NCBI GenBank assembly: GCA_032622095.1
Contig: CP136061.1
Span: 255,083,582-255,147,581, forward strand
Length of the DNA stretch: 64,000 nucleotides
Direction of reading: 5' to 3'
From: Siphonodentalium dalli
Lineage: Eukaryota; Mollusca; Scaphopoda; Gadilida; Siphonodentaliidae
Shown: positions 23,301 through 34,955 of the stretch, piece after piece
How the letters are laid out: the number at the start of each line of letters is the position of its first letter
Numbering within the stretch: the stretch's first letter is position 1
Program-made: the position numbers and the translations under genes
The notes under the pieces: model-generated
Databases searched by the model: none
What the model was told of the DNA's origin: nothing
The model's input: only the letters and a program-made list of their open reading frames with translations

Positions 23301-26060
23301 TGACTATGTTGTAAATAGTGTATATATGTTCACATTCATCTCTAATTTCATGATTGAGTTAATAAAGCATTCCATTCCATTCCATGTTCTCCAACGGTCG
23401 AAATTCTCCACATAATTAAACAAACTTTTTTGCTGTTCGCCAGGTCCAAACTCCTATAATTCACTATAATAAAATTATAACCAATCTTTTTTGTTCAAGA
23501 CACACTTTAGCTAATTTCGATTGGAATTTACTTCAAAACAATAGTAATTATAGTTTATTCTATGCAAACTAACATCTGAAGGTGTTTTATCGACAAAACA
23601 ACATTTGTAAACAAAATGGAATCTTTGGGCACGTGCCACCAACAGTTGAATTCAAAATTGTCAAAGGCTCTACAAAATGATCGATATTCTTGAAAAGATT
23701 GAAAACTTCAAAGAGAAAAACACAACAGAAAGCAACAGGTGATATTGACCTGTAACGGTTAGAAATTCAAACATTCTAATAAATCTATTGGTTAAAAATG
23801 GATTAACAGATGAACGAATTTTGGAGACAATGGAACACTCAACAGATGGAAGAGCTGAAGTTATTGTTACCAAGAAACAACTGTTCTGTTAACGGCCGAA
23901 AATTCAAATTTCATGACAAAATAAGCAACAGGTGTCCGTACCAGCCTCTATTGAAACATGTCAACTGCAAAATCGTATCCCGAAAGTTTAAAGAGCGTCG
24001 TCATTTACACTGGACAATTTAAGCCTAAACTCTTGGAATTCAATATAGTATATCAACAGTAAGCTTTGTTTGTTCTAATAATGTTAGCTATTGTAGATTG
24101 GAAATTACTTCAAAATGATGGAAGTTATGTTTAATTCTATAAAAACTAACATCTAAAGTTTTTCGACAAAGCAACATGTGATTATAAAGGATTTTTCGGC
24201 ACATGCTCTCCAGCGGTTGCAATTCTCCTCAGACACAAACCGATGATTATTCAAATGATTGAGCACTTCAAAGATATGCATAACGTAAAGCAACAGGTGA
24301 TATGGACCTATAACAAAAAAAGAGTGTTTATACTGTTCCCCAGGTCCAAAATGCTAGAATTCACTAATATATAACGAATCTTATTTCTCCAAGGCACATT
24401 TTAGCTAATTAATATTACATCTTAGCTAACTAAGAGTAATTAATTATATCTGCAAACTAACATCTGAAGGTTTTCTATCGACAAAGCAACAGGTGTTAAT
24501 AACACGGAATCGTTGGGCACGTGCCCACCAACAGTTGAAATTCAAAATATTCAAAGGTTCTCCAAAAGGATCGATATTCTTGAAAACTTCAAAGAGAAAA
24601 ACATAACAGAAAGCAACAGGTGACATGGTCCTATAATGGTTAGAAATTCAAAAATTCTAATAAATCTATTGGTTAAAATGGATTAGCATATGAACTACTT
24701 TTGGAGACAATAGAAAACTCAACAGATGGAGGGCTGAGGCTATTGTTACCGAGAAACAACTGTTCTCTTAACGGCCGAAAATTCAAACTTCGTGACAGAT
24801 GATCGGCGACTAGACGTACACGGAAATTTAATGAAATAATATTTCTCAATAGCAACAGGTGTCCGTACCAGCCTCTATTGAAATATGTCTACAACTGTCC
24901 TCGTATAACCAGCCTCTATTGAAATATGTCTACAACTGTCCTCGTATAACCAGCCTCTCTTGAAATATGTCATCCGGCAAAATCGTATCCAGAAAGTTTA
25001 AAGAGCGTCGCCATTGCTCTGGACAATTTAAGTTTAAACTCTTGGAATTCAATAATAGTTCAGTATTATGCTTTAGTTGTGCTTAATGTTAGCTTCAATA
25101 TGATGACAATTATGCTTGATTCTATAGAAAGCAACATGTGTTTGTTTATAAGGATGGCTTTTTGCGGCACATGCTCCTCAACCGTTGAAATTCTCCACAC
25201 AAATAATATACATGCTTTATTTGCGCTTAATGTTAGCTATTGTATATTGGAATTCACTTCAAAATGATGTTTAATTATATAAAAACTAACATCTGACGTT
25301 TTCGACAAAGCAGCAGGTGTTTATAATGAGGGATTTTTCGGCACATGCTCTCCAATTAATGGTTGAAATTATCCACACACCAAATGTCGATGATTATTGA
25401 AACGATGGAACACTTCAATGATCAACAGAACGTAAAGGAACATGTGATACATGTATGAACCTATAACGAAAACGTGTGTTTATGGTGTCCCCCAGGTCCA
25501 AACTTCTAGAATTCACTAATATATAACCAATCATCTTTGTTCAAGATTTTTAGATAATTTCGATTGAAATTACGTCAAAATAATAGTAATGATAGTTTAT
25601 TCTATAAAAACTAACATCGGAAGCAACAGGTGTTTATAACACTGAATCTTTGGGCACGTGCCACCAACAGTTGAAATTCAAAAATTTCAGAGGTTCTCCA
25701 AAATGATCGATATTTCTTGAAAAGATTGAAAACTTCAAAGAGAAAAACATAACAAAAAGCAACAGGTGATAAGGACCTATAACGGTTAGAAATTCAAACA
25801 TTCTAATAAATCTATTGGTTAAAATGGATTAGCAGATGAACGACTTTTGGAGACAATAGAAAACTCAACAGATGGAGGAGCTGAGGCTATTGTTACCGAG
25901 AAACAACTGTTCTCTTAACGGCCGAAAATTCAAATTTCATGACAGATGATCGACTAGAAGTATACGGAAAATTAATGAAATAAAACACTTTGAATTGCAA
26001 CAGGTGTCCGTACCAGCCTCTATTGAAATATGTCTACAACCGTCCTCGTATAACCAGCTC

Positions 26061-26769
26061 GAGTATGAATCGCGAACGAGTATGATTGGACGTCTGCGCA
26101 TTCCATGGACAGGTGTCCAGGCACGCGACATTCTACCGCAAGTCACTGTGCGGCGCAGACGACAATTAAAGTCCAAAGCAGGCGACCGTAATTATCAAAC
26201 TCAATTTCCATACAGCTGCCTAATGTGTATTCTACTGTTGTAAAATACATCGAAAATTGAGCATCTGTTCCTTGAATGAATGAGAGCGCTTGTGCGTGTT
26301 TAATGCTGACGTGTTCCCTTTGTTTGTGATTAATGTCTGCGGCGAACTTTTCTAACGACTAAAATTGTGTATTCAGATGTTTTAACACCAACTGTCGAAA
26401 AAAGGCACAAAATGGTTTGACAACACTGTGAGTGTTCTGCAGTACGCCGAGGGCCGGCTATTATCACATTCATGTGTGAAATGAATGGAAACAGGTCAAA
26501 ATTATACCTACCCTATCAACTGAACCTATCGGCATTTACCACGCGAAAGAACGCCCTTGAACGGCACATGCTACACAGTGTATATATCGGCCTATATTTC
26601 CAATATTGGGATGAGTCACTTCACCCATAGGCACCGAAATAATAGGATGGGGGCAGCAGCCCTCCATCAAGGGGAGGGGAAAAAATACACTTCCACAGAA
26701 AGTCAAGAAAATTGTTGAGAATAGCTAAATTTATATTCTTTAAAGGTGAAATAGATCAATTCTGTCAGT
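26061..26769. other. No feature recognised
   Basis: The higher-order field ends here. A small palindrome TGGACAGGTGTCCA lies at about 26107. No coding, RNA or repeat feature was identified. Confidence 0.4.
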
Positions 26770-27055
26770 TAAAGTATGAACGTGTCTGAAACGTGTTATT
26801 TATCAACACATTTTGGACAAAATTTGGCCTTATTATCAACACAAAGCCTCTTGATTTTAGTTATCCATCTTCATCCGAAATTTGGTCCGAGACCGGTGGC
26901 TCGTCTAAGTTTTACTGTTTACTGTGCCACTAATAATTCTCGATGGTGCAAAATAATAGATTTCAAAAATCGATATCTATAATAACTCTGAGCTTTGACT
27001 CGAATCAAATATTTGTTTTACCCCCGAATCCAAATAAATAGTAATTGAGGTGCGC
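26770..27055 (-). repeat. Dispersed repeat, inverse copy of 55690-56010
   Basis: The reverse complement shares AAATATTTGATTCGA, AGATATCGATTTTTGA, GCGGATGAAGATGGATAACT-like sequence and TTGATAAATAACACGTTT with 55690-56010, in the same order. No coding part is seen. The piggyBac-type MITE at 27060 inserted at its edge. Confidence 0.7.
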
Positions 27056-27059
27056 TTAA

Positions 27060-27451
27060 CCCTTTACCCAACAGAACGGCCCTGTGCCAATGCATTCTCT
27101 TATATATGCGAGTCGGCCATAGGTCGCCTCGCATATATAAGAGAATGCATTGGCTTAACACATTAACAATTATAAAATTGTTAAAGAATGTAAGAAAAAA
27201 TGGTAAAAAGTGTTAAAAAAAGATTTTTTTTAGGCCAATGCATTCTCTTATATATGCGAGGCGACCTATGGTCGACTCGCATATATAAGAGAATGCATTG
27301 GCACAGGGCATAACTGTAACCATCACAATGTGGTCAATGAGCCGGTTCCAATGATATCCATATTTGTATGGTTCTATTGAGACAGACCGAAGATATTTTA
27401 GGCTGTTGAAGCTTTATTTGGCCGGTTTTGGCCGGTTTGTTGGGTAAAGGG
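27060..27451. mobile_element. piggyBac-type composite MITE, copy 3
   Basis: TTAA flanks (27056-27059, 27452-27455), CCCTTTACCCAACAGAACGG at the left and TTGTTGGGTAAAGGG at the right. Palindromes at 27086-27154 and 27233-27302. The right end includes GGCCGGTTTTGGCCGG, a small extra palindrome present in variant form in other copies. Confidence 0.92.
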
Positions 27452-27455
27452 TTAA

Positions 27456-29468
27456 TCGGATTGTGCATCTTAAACAGTTTGGTTTCTATCATTTATTTCA
27501 ATCCTGTTGCCACTGTTATCATGGTATGCATGCTTGCTTTTCTAATCTGAATGGTAGCTTTTTCCGGGAAAAAGTTGCTCCCCTGCTTTTCTGTGCTTTC
27601 TGACACCTTCCAATTGTTCGGGCGTTCTGTTTCAATGCGGTGGCCCAATCGGCAATGTGGATGGATACACTATGTCCTGTCTGTATTATAAGACGAACTG
27701 TGGTTTGACCGAATCACACTTTCTTAGGAATTGTCAGGCATTGTTGTTTCGCAGCAATAGACGAGTTTGTAACCGATATCCATAGAATGACAGATGACAA
27801 TAAATTTAATTTTATAATGGAAAATATATAGTCACATTGTTACCATAAATATCATATGCGACATGATCCGGTCCTTCTTTGAAAAGCGGCATAGTTTATC
27901 AATTCCATAATGATTATATATATGAACAACTTATGATTGGCTGCGGACACACGTATCACAGTAGCGATGGCATAGTAGGTGTGACAATTGATTATGGTGG
28001 AGTTTGTCGACAATTTTGCTTCAAAATTATTATGCCATAGCCAGCCCGCTGAGTTTCCGCACAATGAGTCGACTGGACCAATTAACCCATCGCGTTTCAC
28101 CAAGGTGAATCTCTACCCATCGCGTTTTGCTAAATTGTATTCGCTACGATATATATAATTGCACGATCGATCGTCCAGAATTGTGTTTGACCGTGGCCTT
28201 GTGGTAATTCATCATTCACTCACATATCATGCACGTGGTATATTTTTTATATGATCTCAATGCATGTTTATCTACTTATATTAATTTCATGAGTATATGA
28301 AGACAGTTCCCCAATTGCGTTTTTTTATTTGCGACGATTAGTTCTATACGCATAAGGTTTGACTCACTTGCATTTGCTGAGAAATTACACGGGCGATTTG
28401 TTCTTAGTAAGAACAATCATGACTGTTGACAGAATGGGTTATTCATTAATATATCAAGTGCTCTTGTGTGTTATAGCATGTAAAATATAACACTGCGTGT
28501 TGAGAAAAGATCGACACGACAAGACATTCAGGTAGATAAATCATTGAGAGATCGAGAGTCGCTGATAAAGCTTGGTAGACTCATTGTGCGAATTTGCAGC
28601 TGGCGACATGGCATGATATGGCATATTAATTACAAGAAAACCATAGTCAGAAATGGTAACGCCCCCAAGATCATATTATTAACCATAAATATAAATTATA
28701 ATATAAAATATATTGGTTACATTAATGCACCGCCTCAGAATTCCGTTAAAACAACTAATCCTTCAAATTATTACAAAACAAACTACATACGGCTTATTAC
28801 TGCAGGTTTTTCATTCACCAAACCAGAAAGCTTCTAAATGCGGATAAAAAATTGTGTTCATAAAATCTTCAAGTGTGCATGGCCCAGCCATTGTTCATAC
28901 CTAAACATCGAACACAATTAACGCGGTCATAATAGTTACACACTGCAACTATAAGATATCCAGCGAATGCAAACCCCACGAAAACCCGAAATGTGTTGTT
29001 CTGCGAGATATGCCATCGCTATGGCTCAATTTGACACGGCCAGATTAGTCTTCCTACAATATCCTAAATCAATAAAGCTTCTCAAATCATCGGCATATAG
29101 TCAGTAGAACTGTCACGAACTTGGACATTCCAACTACAGCTTTTACCGGATCGGGGTCGCAGTACAACTTTAACGCGTCCCAAAATAACCGGAAAAACAA
29201 TTATCTATTTATAAAATCCCCATGGGACAACATATTACTAAAATTTGTAGAACAGTATACACCGGTGGCGTTAATAATGACCAATTATCACCAAACTCCA
29301 CCATCGCTACTGTGGTACGTGTGTCCGCAGCCATTGAGTGCAGAACATACATTGTGACTGAGTCCGGTTTTAGTTTAATTCGTGCCATTACTGTACATAT
29401 ATGTTTTATAGTATGTGTATGTTATATGTTTTTAACTGCCCATTGAGGTGTTATTGCAATAAAATCTT
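27456..29468. other. Unassigned region with a spaced inverted pair
   Basis: GGCTGCGGACACACGTA.CAC at about 27938-27960 is inverted at about 29310-29335 (GTGTCCGCAGCCATTGAG), and the CACCATCGCTAC / GTAGCGATGG parts match nearby. The arms are only about 65-75 bp and some 1.3 kb apart. The sequence between them holds no recognised gene; several 60-97 codon frames look random. Confidence 0.45.
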
Positions 29469-29633
29469 ATATGCATGGCATCATCTGATCTATCGCCTCT
29501 TCAGATATGCTGATTTCTAGTATATTCATGGCATCATCTGATCTATCGACTCTTCGGATATGCTGATTTCTAGTATATTCATGGCATGATCTGATCTATC
29601 GACTCTTCAGATATGCTGATTTCTAGTTACGAA
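29469..29633. repeat. 56-bp tandem repeat, 3 copies
   Basis: The unit runs from CATGGCATCATCTGATCTAT through TCAGATATGCTGATTTCTAG with few differences. Confidence 0.92.
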
Positions 29634-29636
29634 TAT

Positions 29637-30136
29637 AACCCTTTAATGACGGGAGTTCATGCGTTGGCGCAGCATTAAAGTCTCTGTGCCAATGCATTCT
29701 CTTATATACTTTAGTCGACCTAAACAAAAAGAGAATGCATTGGCCTAACAATTGTTTATCATTTTTTATCAATTTTTCTTCCATTCTTTAACAATTTTTT
29801 TTTTTACATTTTTTCTTACATTCTTTCTTAACAATTTTTTTTTAATAATATTTTCTCACATTTTATAAAAAAAATTATCATTTTTTCCTATATTCTTCAA
29901 CAATTTTTATCATTTTTATCATTATTTCTTACATTCTTTAACAATGTTTTATCATTTTTATCATTATTTCTTACATTCTTTAACAATCTTTTATCATTTT
30001 TTCTTCTTTTTTTTCTTACATTTTTCAACAATTACAAAAAATAATATATAATATGTTAGGCCAATGCATTCTCTTATATATGCGATGCTACCTATGGTCG
30101 ACTCGCAATATAAGAGAATGCATTGGCACAGGGTTT
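29637..30136. mobile_element. Third backbone carrying the palindromic core
   Basis: Two core palindromes (29688-29744, degenerate centre; 30060-30127) flank a T-rich linker made of TTTATCATTTTT.TTACATTC repeats. The outer sequence differs from both other backbones: AACCCTTTAATGACGGGAGT at the left, which forms a CTTTAATG...CATTAAAG hairpin, and CAGGGTTTTCGCAATAATCC at the right. No target duplication was recognised, so it may be truncated or a separate family. Confidence 0.6.
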
Positions 30137-30940
30137 TCGCAATAATCCAGGAAGCTCCAGTCATGAAAGGGATAAGAAAGAAACTTATGGCGTAAATAAC
30201 ACAAAGGTTGAACTTCTATCGGGGGTTATACGGGGCCATTCGAAGTGTTACCGACATATGAACCTAATCAAAGACAGCGTTATATGGAAGTCAGAGACTG
30301 TCGATTCCACACGGATTCTTCATTAATGTCGGCGATAACCATCTGTTTGATGACTCGCCAGCTCCTATAGGGGATGGTCGTTCATTTGGGAATAATAGCG
30401 TATTTAAATCGTCAGAAACAATGTAAAACAAGGATGTAGGTTTTGGGGGAGGGGTGTGTTTCCCCTGACTTTGGTCCCAATTTCCACAGCTAGACATTTC
30501 AAACCACAAATTTTCAGATGTTGCAATCATTAGTCTATTTAGACTGCAATCGAATGAGGGTGCCAATGAGGGTGGCAATGAGGGTGGCAATGGAATTCGC
30601 CGAATGAGGATGCCAATGGAATTCACCGTATTTGTGTCTGGGTCAAGGGGGTAGAGTTGGATATTCGCAGCTGCATACCCCCACCCTAACGGACACCCCC
30701 TAGCCACGTCACTGCCCATGTATGTACTCGTCTGATCGCTAAGCAAATAACCTCTAATTCGGGGAAATGTATTCTCGGCTATTCTTGCGAATCTTATTCG
30801 GTTATCTAACTTAGACATGCGATGTCAAGGATGGGTCATAAGAGTCACAGTAAACATGAACTAACCACATACCCCGGTGTTCAACAAGATGTTTGACATA
30901 CTATAAAACACGAGACAATGTTTAAAAGCATAAACGCCAA
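30137..30940. other. No gene; possible solo hAT-like end
   Basis: Short (GAGGGTGGCAAT)n repeats at 30550-30600. On the minus strand from about 30713, CAGTGACGTGGCTAGGGGGT resembles a hAT TIR, with a weak partner at 30429, but no 8-bp duplication matches. A minus-strand 175-codon frame overlaps this (30291-30818) and resembles nothing known to me. Confidence 0.35.
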
Positions 30941-31861
30941 TCCTGCAAATAGTGTGTCTGTCATTTGCAGAATGAGGTCCCCAGGGGGAGAATTTAGTGA
31001 CGCCATCCAGCACGGCGGGCTAGCGTCACCAAATTCAACTTCTGGGAACCTCATTCTGTTTAAAGGCACGTGTGGCCTTAGTTGTCGAAAATATTCATAT
31101 TTGTTCCAATCACCGTAAACAGAAAAACATTAAAACGCATACAGTTTCGTTCATATATACCATGACCATCGCGTAAACAGCATGTTATCACAAAGACCTA
31201 CTATATTTTACATAAGCAAGAGCCTGATTGTGTTACATAAGACAGCACAATGCTACTGGCTAATCACACACAAATGGCATAAACGCTCTTTATTAGTTCC
31301 ATATCAGGAATTCACCAACAAAGAACGCTCTTTATGTTTACCATCATAATATAAACAAACACCAGAAAAGTTACTTTTTATGCTTGTGTTTACATAACAA
31401 TGGTCAAACAGATGGCAATAACATACTGTTTATGCGATATTTATTATTTGTATACGGACAAAGTCTGTCTACATTTTGATGTTCTTTCTGTTTGTGGCGG
31501 GTTTTGACGGGTGTAAATATTTTCACAGGATACCCACCGCCAAGGCCAACCGTACCTTTAAGCCTCAACTACTCTGTGAGACCTAGGATAAGATGTTCAC
31601 CCATTAGTCACCTCGCTTATGCATTTTATCTTCTGCAAACTAGGTGATATAGAAACTTCACAGAAGGGAAAAAGTAACAAAAACAATGTTAATTTGAGAC
31701 TATATATATACTTCACAGAAGATGAGACCTGAGCAGAATGAGGTCCCCAGAGGGTGCATTTAGTGATGCTATAGCCCGCCGTGCGCGATAGCATCACTAA
31801 ATTCACCCTCTGGGGACCTCATTCTGAAAATGACAGACACACTATATTTGCAGACTCGATA
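30941..31861. mobile_element. Foldback element, CTGCAAATAGTG family, long copy
   Basis: The left end CTGCAAATAGTGTGTCTGTC is inverted at the right (GACAGACACACTAT..TTGCAG, ending about 31856). The AATGAGGTCCCCAG/GGGACCTCATT module appears twice as hairpins: one within 30970-31060 and one at 31730-31830. The ~650-bp middle has paired ACGCTCTTTAT motifs (31284, 31326) and no transposase frame. It is the longest of three copies (compare 7254-7505, 41379-41807). Confidence 0.75.
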
Positions 31862-32112
31862 AACGCCCCACGATTGTGAGAGTAAACCAACAAATGTACT
31901 TACAGGCACGAATCATTGTTACGAACACAAAAAGTACCACTCCCGCACACGAAGATAAGTCCACTCTTCCTCCGAACGTACCGGAAGTTTAGCCCCGTGA
32001 CCCGAACGAGCGAAATTATTATTATTATGGTTATATTGCAGGTGGTGCAAACATGCGCAGAAATATTGGCTCAATATGTTATGCAAACTAATTCAATTCA
32101 CAATTATTGAAA

Positions 32113-32350
32113 GTACCTATAGATTACTTTTTAGCTCAACTTTACTTTGTAAAGTTTGATCTATTGCCATGGGTCCGTCGTCCGTGCGCGCGTGTGTGTT
32201 TGTGTCCTTTTGGCACACCATACAGGCCACATCCCTCATCCGATCGTTTATTTTAGTACTATCTATACCAACTCATTTGTGTTGCCAACTGGGCGGACAT
32301 CCTATGTCCTGCACGTAAAACGCCCCGTCTTCACGTCTTGACTTCGTCAT
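32113..32350. repeat. Possible mollusc-type dispersed repeat start
   Basis: TTAGCTCAAC...AAAGTTTGATCTATTGCCAT followed by GGGTCCGTCGTCCGTGCG resembles a dispersed repeat I associate with molluscs (a small hairpin, then GCCAT and GTCCGTCGTCCGT). The assignment rests on memory only. No coding part. Confidence 0.35.
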
Positions 32351-32354
32351 ATGG

Positions 32355-32490
32355 CCTGTGCGAATGAACATTTTCATTGAAGAATTCAACCTGATTTTAT
32401 GATCCTCGGATTTTGATACTCATGAAGGAAACAAACAAGCCCCCTCCTTATGTCATCAGTGTGCTGTCGTTCTGTTTACATCGTCCCGGG
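32355..32490. repeat. Paralogue 3 of the 33.7/34.7-kb segment
   Basis: TTTTCATTGAAGAATTCAAC, then CAAACAAGCCCCCTCC and TCATCAGTGTGCTGTCGTTC, match 33700-33800 and 34750-34870 with divergence. One unit equivalent of the second minisatellite is present, and the first 31-bp array starts directly after it. Confidence 0.65.
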
Positions 32491-32495
32491 TTAAG

Positions 32496-33205
32496 TGGTC
32501 CTGCTAATATGCTACGATGCTGGTGGATCCTGCTAATATGCTACGATGTTATAGTGTGTCCTGCTAATATGCTACGATGTCATAGTGTGTCCTGCTAATA
32601 TGCTACGATGTTATAGTGGATCCTGCTAATATGCTACGATGTTATAGTGGGTCCTGCTAATATGCTACGATGTTATAGTGTGTCCTGCTAATATGCTACG
32701 ATGTCATAGTGTGTCCTGCTAATATGCTACGATGTTATAGTGGGTCCCGCTAATATGCTACGATGTCATAGTGTGTCCTGCTAATATGCTACGATGTCAT
32801 AGTGTGTCCTGCTAATATGCTACGATGTTATAGTGTGTCCTGCTAATATGCTACGATGTCATAGTGTGTCCTGCTAATATGCTACGATGTCATAGTGTGT
32901 CCTGCTATTATGCTACGATGTTATAGTGTGTCCTGCTAATATGCTACGATGTCATAGTGTGTCCTGCTAATATGCTACGATGTTATAGTGGGTCCTGCTA
33001 ATATGCTACGATGTTACAATGGGTCCTGCTAATATGCTACGATGTCAGTGGGTCCTGCTAAAATGCTACGATGTTATAGTGGGTCCTGCTAAAATGCTAC
33101 GATGTTATAGTGGGTCCTGCTAAAATGATACGATGTTATAGTGGGTCCTGCTAAAATGCTACGATGTTATAGTGGGTCCTGCTAATTTGCTATGATGCTG
33201 GTGGG
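32496..33205. repeat. 31-bp minisatellite 1, about 23 copies
   Basis: The unit starts GGTCCTGCTAATATGCTACG and ends ATG..ATAGTG. Variant positions (GTCATAG/GTTATAG, GTGTGTCC/GTGGGTCC, AATATG/AAAATG) are arranged in blocks, with the AAAATG form at the right end. Two stray units lie at 1208-1262. Confidence 0.95.
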
Positions 33206-33670
33206 GCACAATGATGAATATATGGATTTTAATATATTTTATTACACACTTAGCGGTTATTTATAATGATTTCTCGGTGAATTAAAACTGATAATGTCAC
33301 ACCTGTGTACGCGCTCAACTGGTCGGGGACTATTTTGCCACATATTATCTTAGAATTAGCGCTTTTAAATAGTGACAATTGTGTAATAAACAGAATAATC
33401 AACTGGTTTCGATGATTACATGACATATTTCACTTTCGGAGCCGGCCCTATTGGTAAAATCCTCGTGAATTATTTCACATAATCATCGAACCCAAATTGA
33501 ATATTATCTATATGTAATCATGACTGCTCTGGTGTTTGTAAAATACAATAATAGCCACCTTGATTATGGTCAGTTTGTAACATCCAAAAGTGTCATTATT
33601 AAAAATATATTTTACAGTTATATGTGTTTGAATCTTGTATCCACATCATTTGTTCAGATTATCTAACGGC
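33206..33670. other. No feature recognised
   Basis: AT-rich sequence between the two minisatellite loci. No match elsewhere in the window was noticed. Confidence 0.4.
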
Positions 33671-34388
33671 TGAGAAAATGGCAACTTTAGCTTGCGTGCG
33701 AATATTTTCATTGAAGAACTTAACCTGATTCTAGAAGCCCCGACTGTTTATACTGATGCAAGAAAACAAACACCCTCGTCTTATAGGTCATCATTGTGTA
33801 TTTTCGTCGTATTACAGGTCATCATTGTGTATTTTCGTCGTATTACAGGTCATCATTGTGTATTTTCGTCGTATTACTGGGTCATCACTGTGCATTTTCG
33901 TCGTATTACAGGTCATCACTGTGTATTTTCGTCGTATTACAGGTCATCACTGTGTATTTTCGTCGTATTACAGGTCATCACTGTGTATTTTCGTCGTATT
34001 ACAGGTCATCACTGTGTATTTTCGTCGTATTACAGGTCATCACTGTGTATTTTCGTCGTATTACAGGTCACCACTGTGTATTGTCGTCGTATTACAGGTC
34101 ATCACTGTGTATTGTCGTCGTATTACAGGTCATCACTGTGTATTTTCGTCGTATTACAGGTCATCACTGTGTATTTTCGTCGTATTACAGGTCATCACTG
34201 TGTATTTTCGTCGTATTACATGTCATCACTGTGTATTGTCGTCGTATTACATGTCATCACTGTGTATTTTCGTCATAGTGCAGGTCATCACTGTGTATTT
34301 TCGTTCTGCTTTACATTTGTGCTGTTTTGCAGTGGGCGCATTACAAAATCCATAGCGTATTTGACGGTCGGTTCGTGACAACAACATG
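33671..34388. repeat. Duplicated segment, expanded form
   Basis: Its flanks (GAGAAAATGGCAACTTTAGC, GAAGCCCCGACTGTTTATAC and, at the right, TTACAAAATCCATAG, CGGTTCGTGACAACAACATG) match 34719-34955 closely. The difference is the ~17-copy 31-bp array in the middle. Confidence 0.85.
33786..34310. repeat. 31-bp minisatellite 2, about 17 copies
   Basis: The unit is GGTCATCACTGTGTATTTTC plus GTCGTATTACA. The 31-bp length and a unit with no stop in any plus frame make all three forward frames open for over 480 bp, giving the long frames of 160-228 codons. There is no sign that these are proteins. Confidence 0.95.
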
Positions 34389-34718
34389 ATTAATCCTGTG
34401 CAAATTATCGCATTTCGGCCGCCATCTTGGCCGCCATATTGGATTTTGGTGTCGCATTTTTGACTAATTTGAAAGGGTTGTATATTAGCATAACAAATCG
34501 AGCGGAATATGCTATCTATACTATAATGGCGACCAAACAGACGGGGCGGATATCAAGCAAAATGGCCGCCATGGTGGACGCCATCTTGTCTAGAGTCTTT
34601 GCGGCCACTTTTTCTTTCTTGTTAACATCCGAATAAAATTAGAGGAGATTTTAAGGAAGAAAATTCCTGGGGAGGGTGAAGAGGTCGACTAATATATCCC
34701 GGACTAATTAGCCAATGC
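34389..34718. other. Spacer with repeated CCGCCAT motifs
   Basis: CCGCCATCTTGG, GGCCGCCATATT and GGCCGCCATGG cluster here; similar motifs occur in the large palindrome's arms (CAAGATGGCCGCCAT). They resemble a YY1-type site, but function is not shown. No gene. Confidence 0.4.
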
Positions 34719-34955
34719 CTGAGAAAATGACAACTTTAGCCTTAGCGAATATTTTCATTGAAGAATTTAACCTGATTCTAGAAGCCCCGACTGTTTATAC
34801 TGATGCAAGAAAACAAACACCCTCGTCTTATAGGTCATCGCTGTGTATATTCGTTCTGCTTTACATTTTTGCTGTTATGCAGCGGGAGCGTTACAAAATC
34901 CATAGAGAAAACAACTGCGTATTTGACGGCCGGTTCGTGACAACAACATGCTTAG
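34719..34955. repeat. Duplicated segment, unexpanded form
   Basis: Same flanks as 33671-34388 but with a single TCATCGCTGTGTATATTCGT unit in place of the 17-copy array. A short insertion (AGAAAACAACTG) also distinguishes it. Confidence 0.85.

Larger units (their letters stand above)
21962..23755. repeat. Copy B of the ~2.5-kb tandem duplication
   Basis: Same order of parts as copy A. It lacks some triplet stretches of copy A (for example the second TGATTGCATGATATTGGTG stretch) and gained an expanded GAT run near 23185. Confidence 0.85.
17901..26060. repeat. Higher-order repeat field marked by CAACAGGTG
   Basis: Blocks of several hundred bp recur in the same order: TTCAAAGAGAAAAACATAAC, GCAACAGGTGATATGGACCT, TCTATTGGTTAAAATGGATT, GAGAAACAACTGTTCTCTTA, AACAGGTGTCCGTACCAGCC, then TAAACTCTTGGAATTCA. 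Instances of the core block lie near 18360-18790, 21180-21960, 23640-24040, 24540-25040 and 25660-26050. GCAACAGGTG or a close variant occurs dozens of times. No conserved coding frame links the blocks. Its origin (satellite or a tandem mobile element) is unresolved. Confidence 0.75.

Noticed and set aside
30429-30713. hAT element with CAGTGACGTGGC end
   Set aside because: The partner end is weak and the 8-bp flanks (ATGTAAAA, CCCATGTA) do not match, so only a possible solo end is noted.
30291-30818. 175-codon minus-strand frame as a gene
   Set aside because: It is proline- and serine-rich in simple repeats, overlaps a possible transposon end, and resembles no known family.
32496-33205. CRISPR-like regular array
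   Set aside because: Units are contiguous 31-bp repeats with no unique spacers, and the surrounding DNA is eukaryotic.
33692-34378. 228-, 199- and 160-codon overlapping forward frames
   Set aside because: All three are the same stop-free 31-bp repeat read in three frames; this is a property of the unit, not evidence of a protein.
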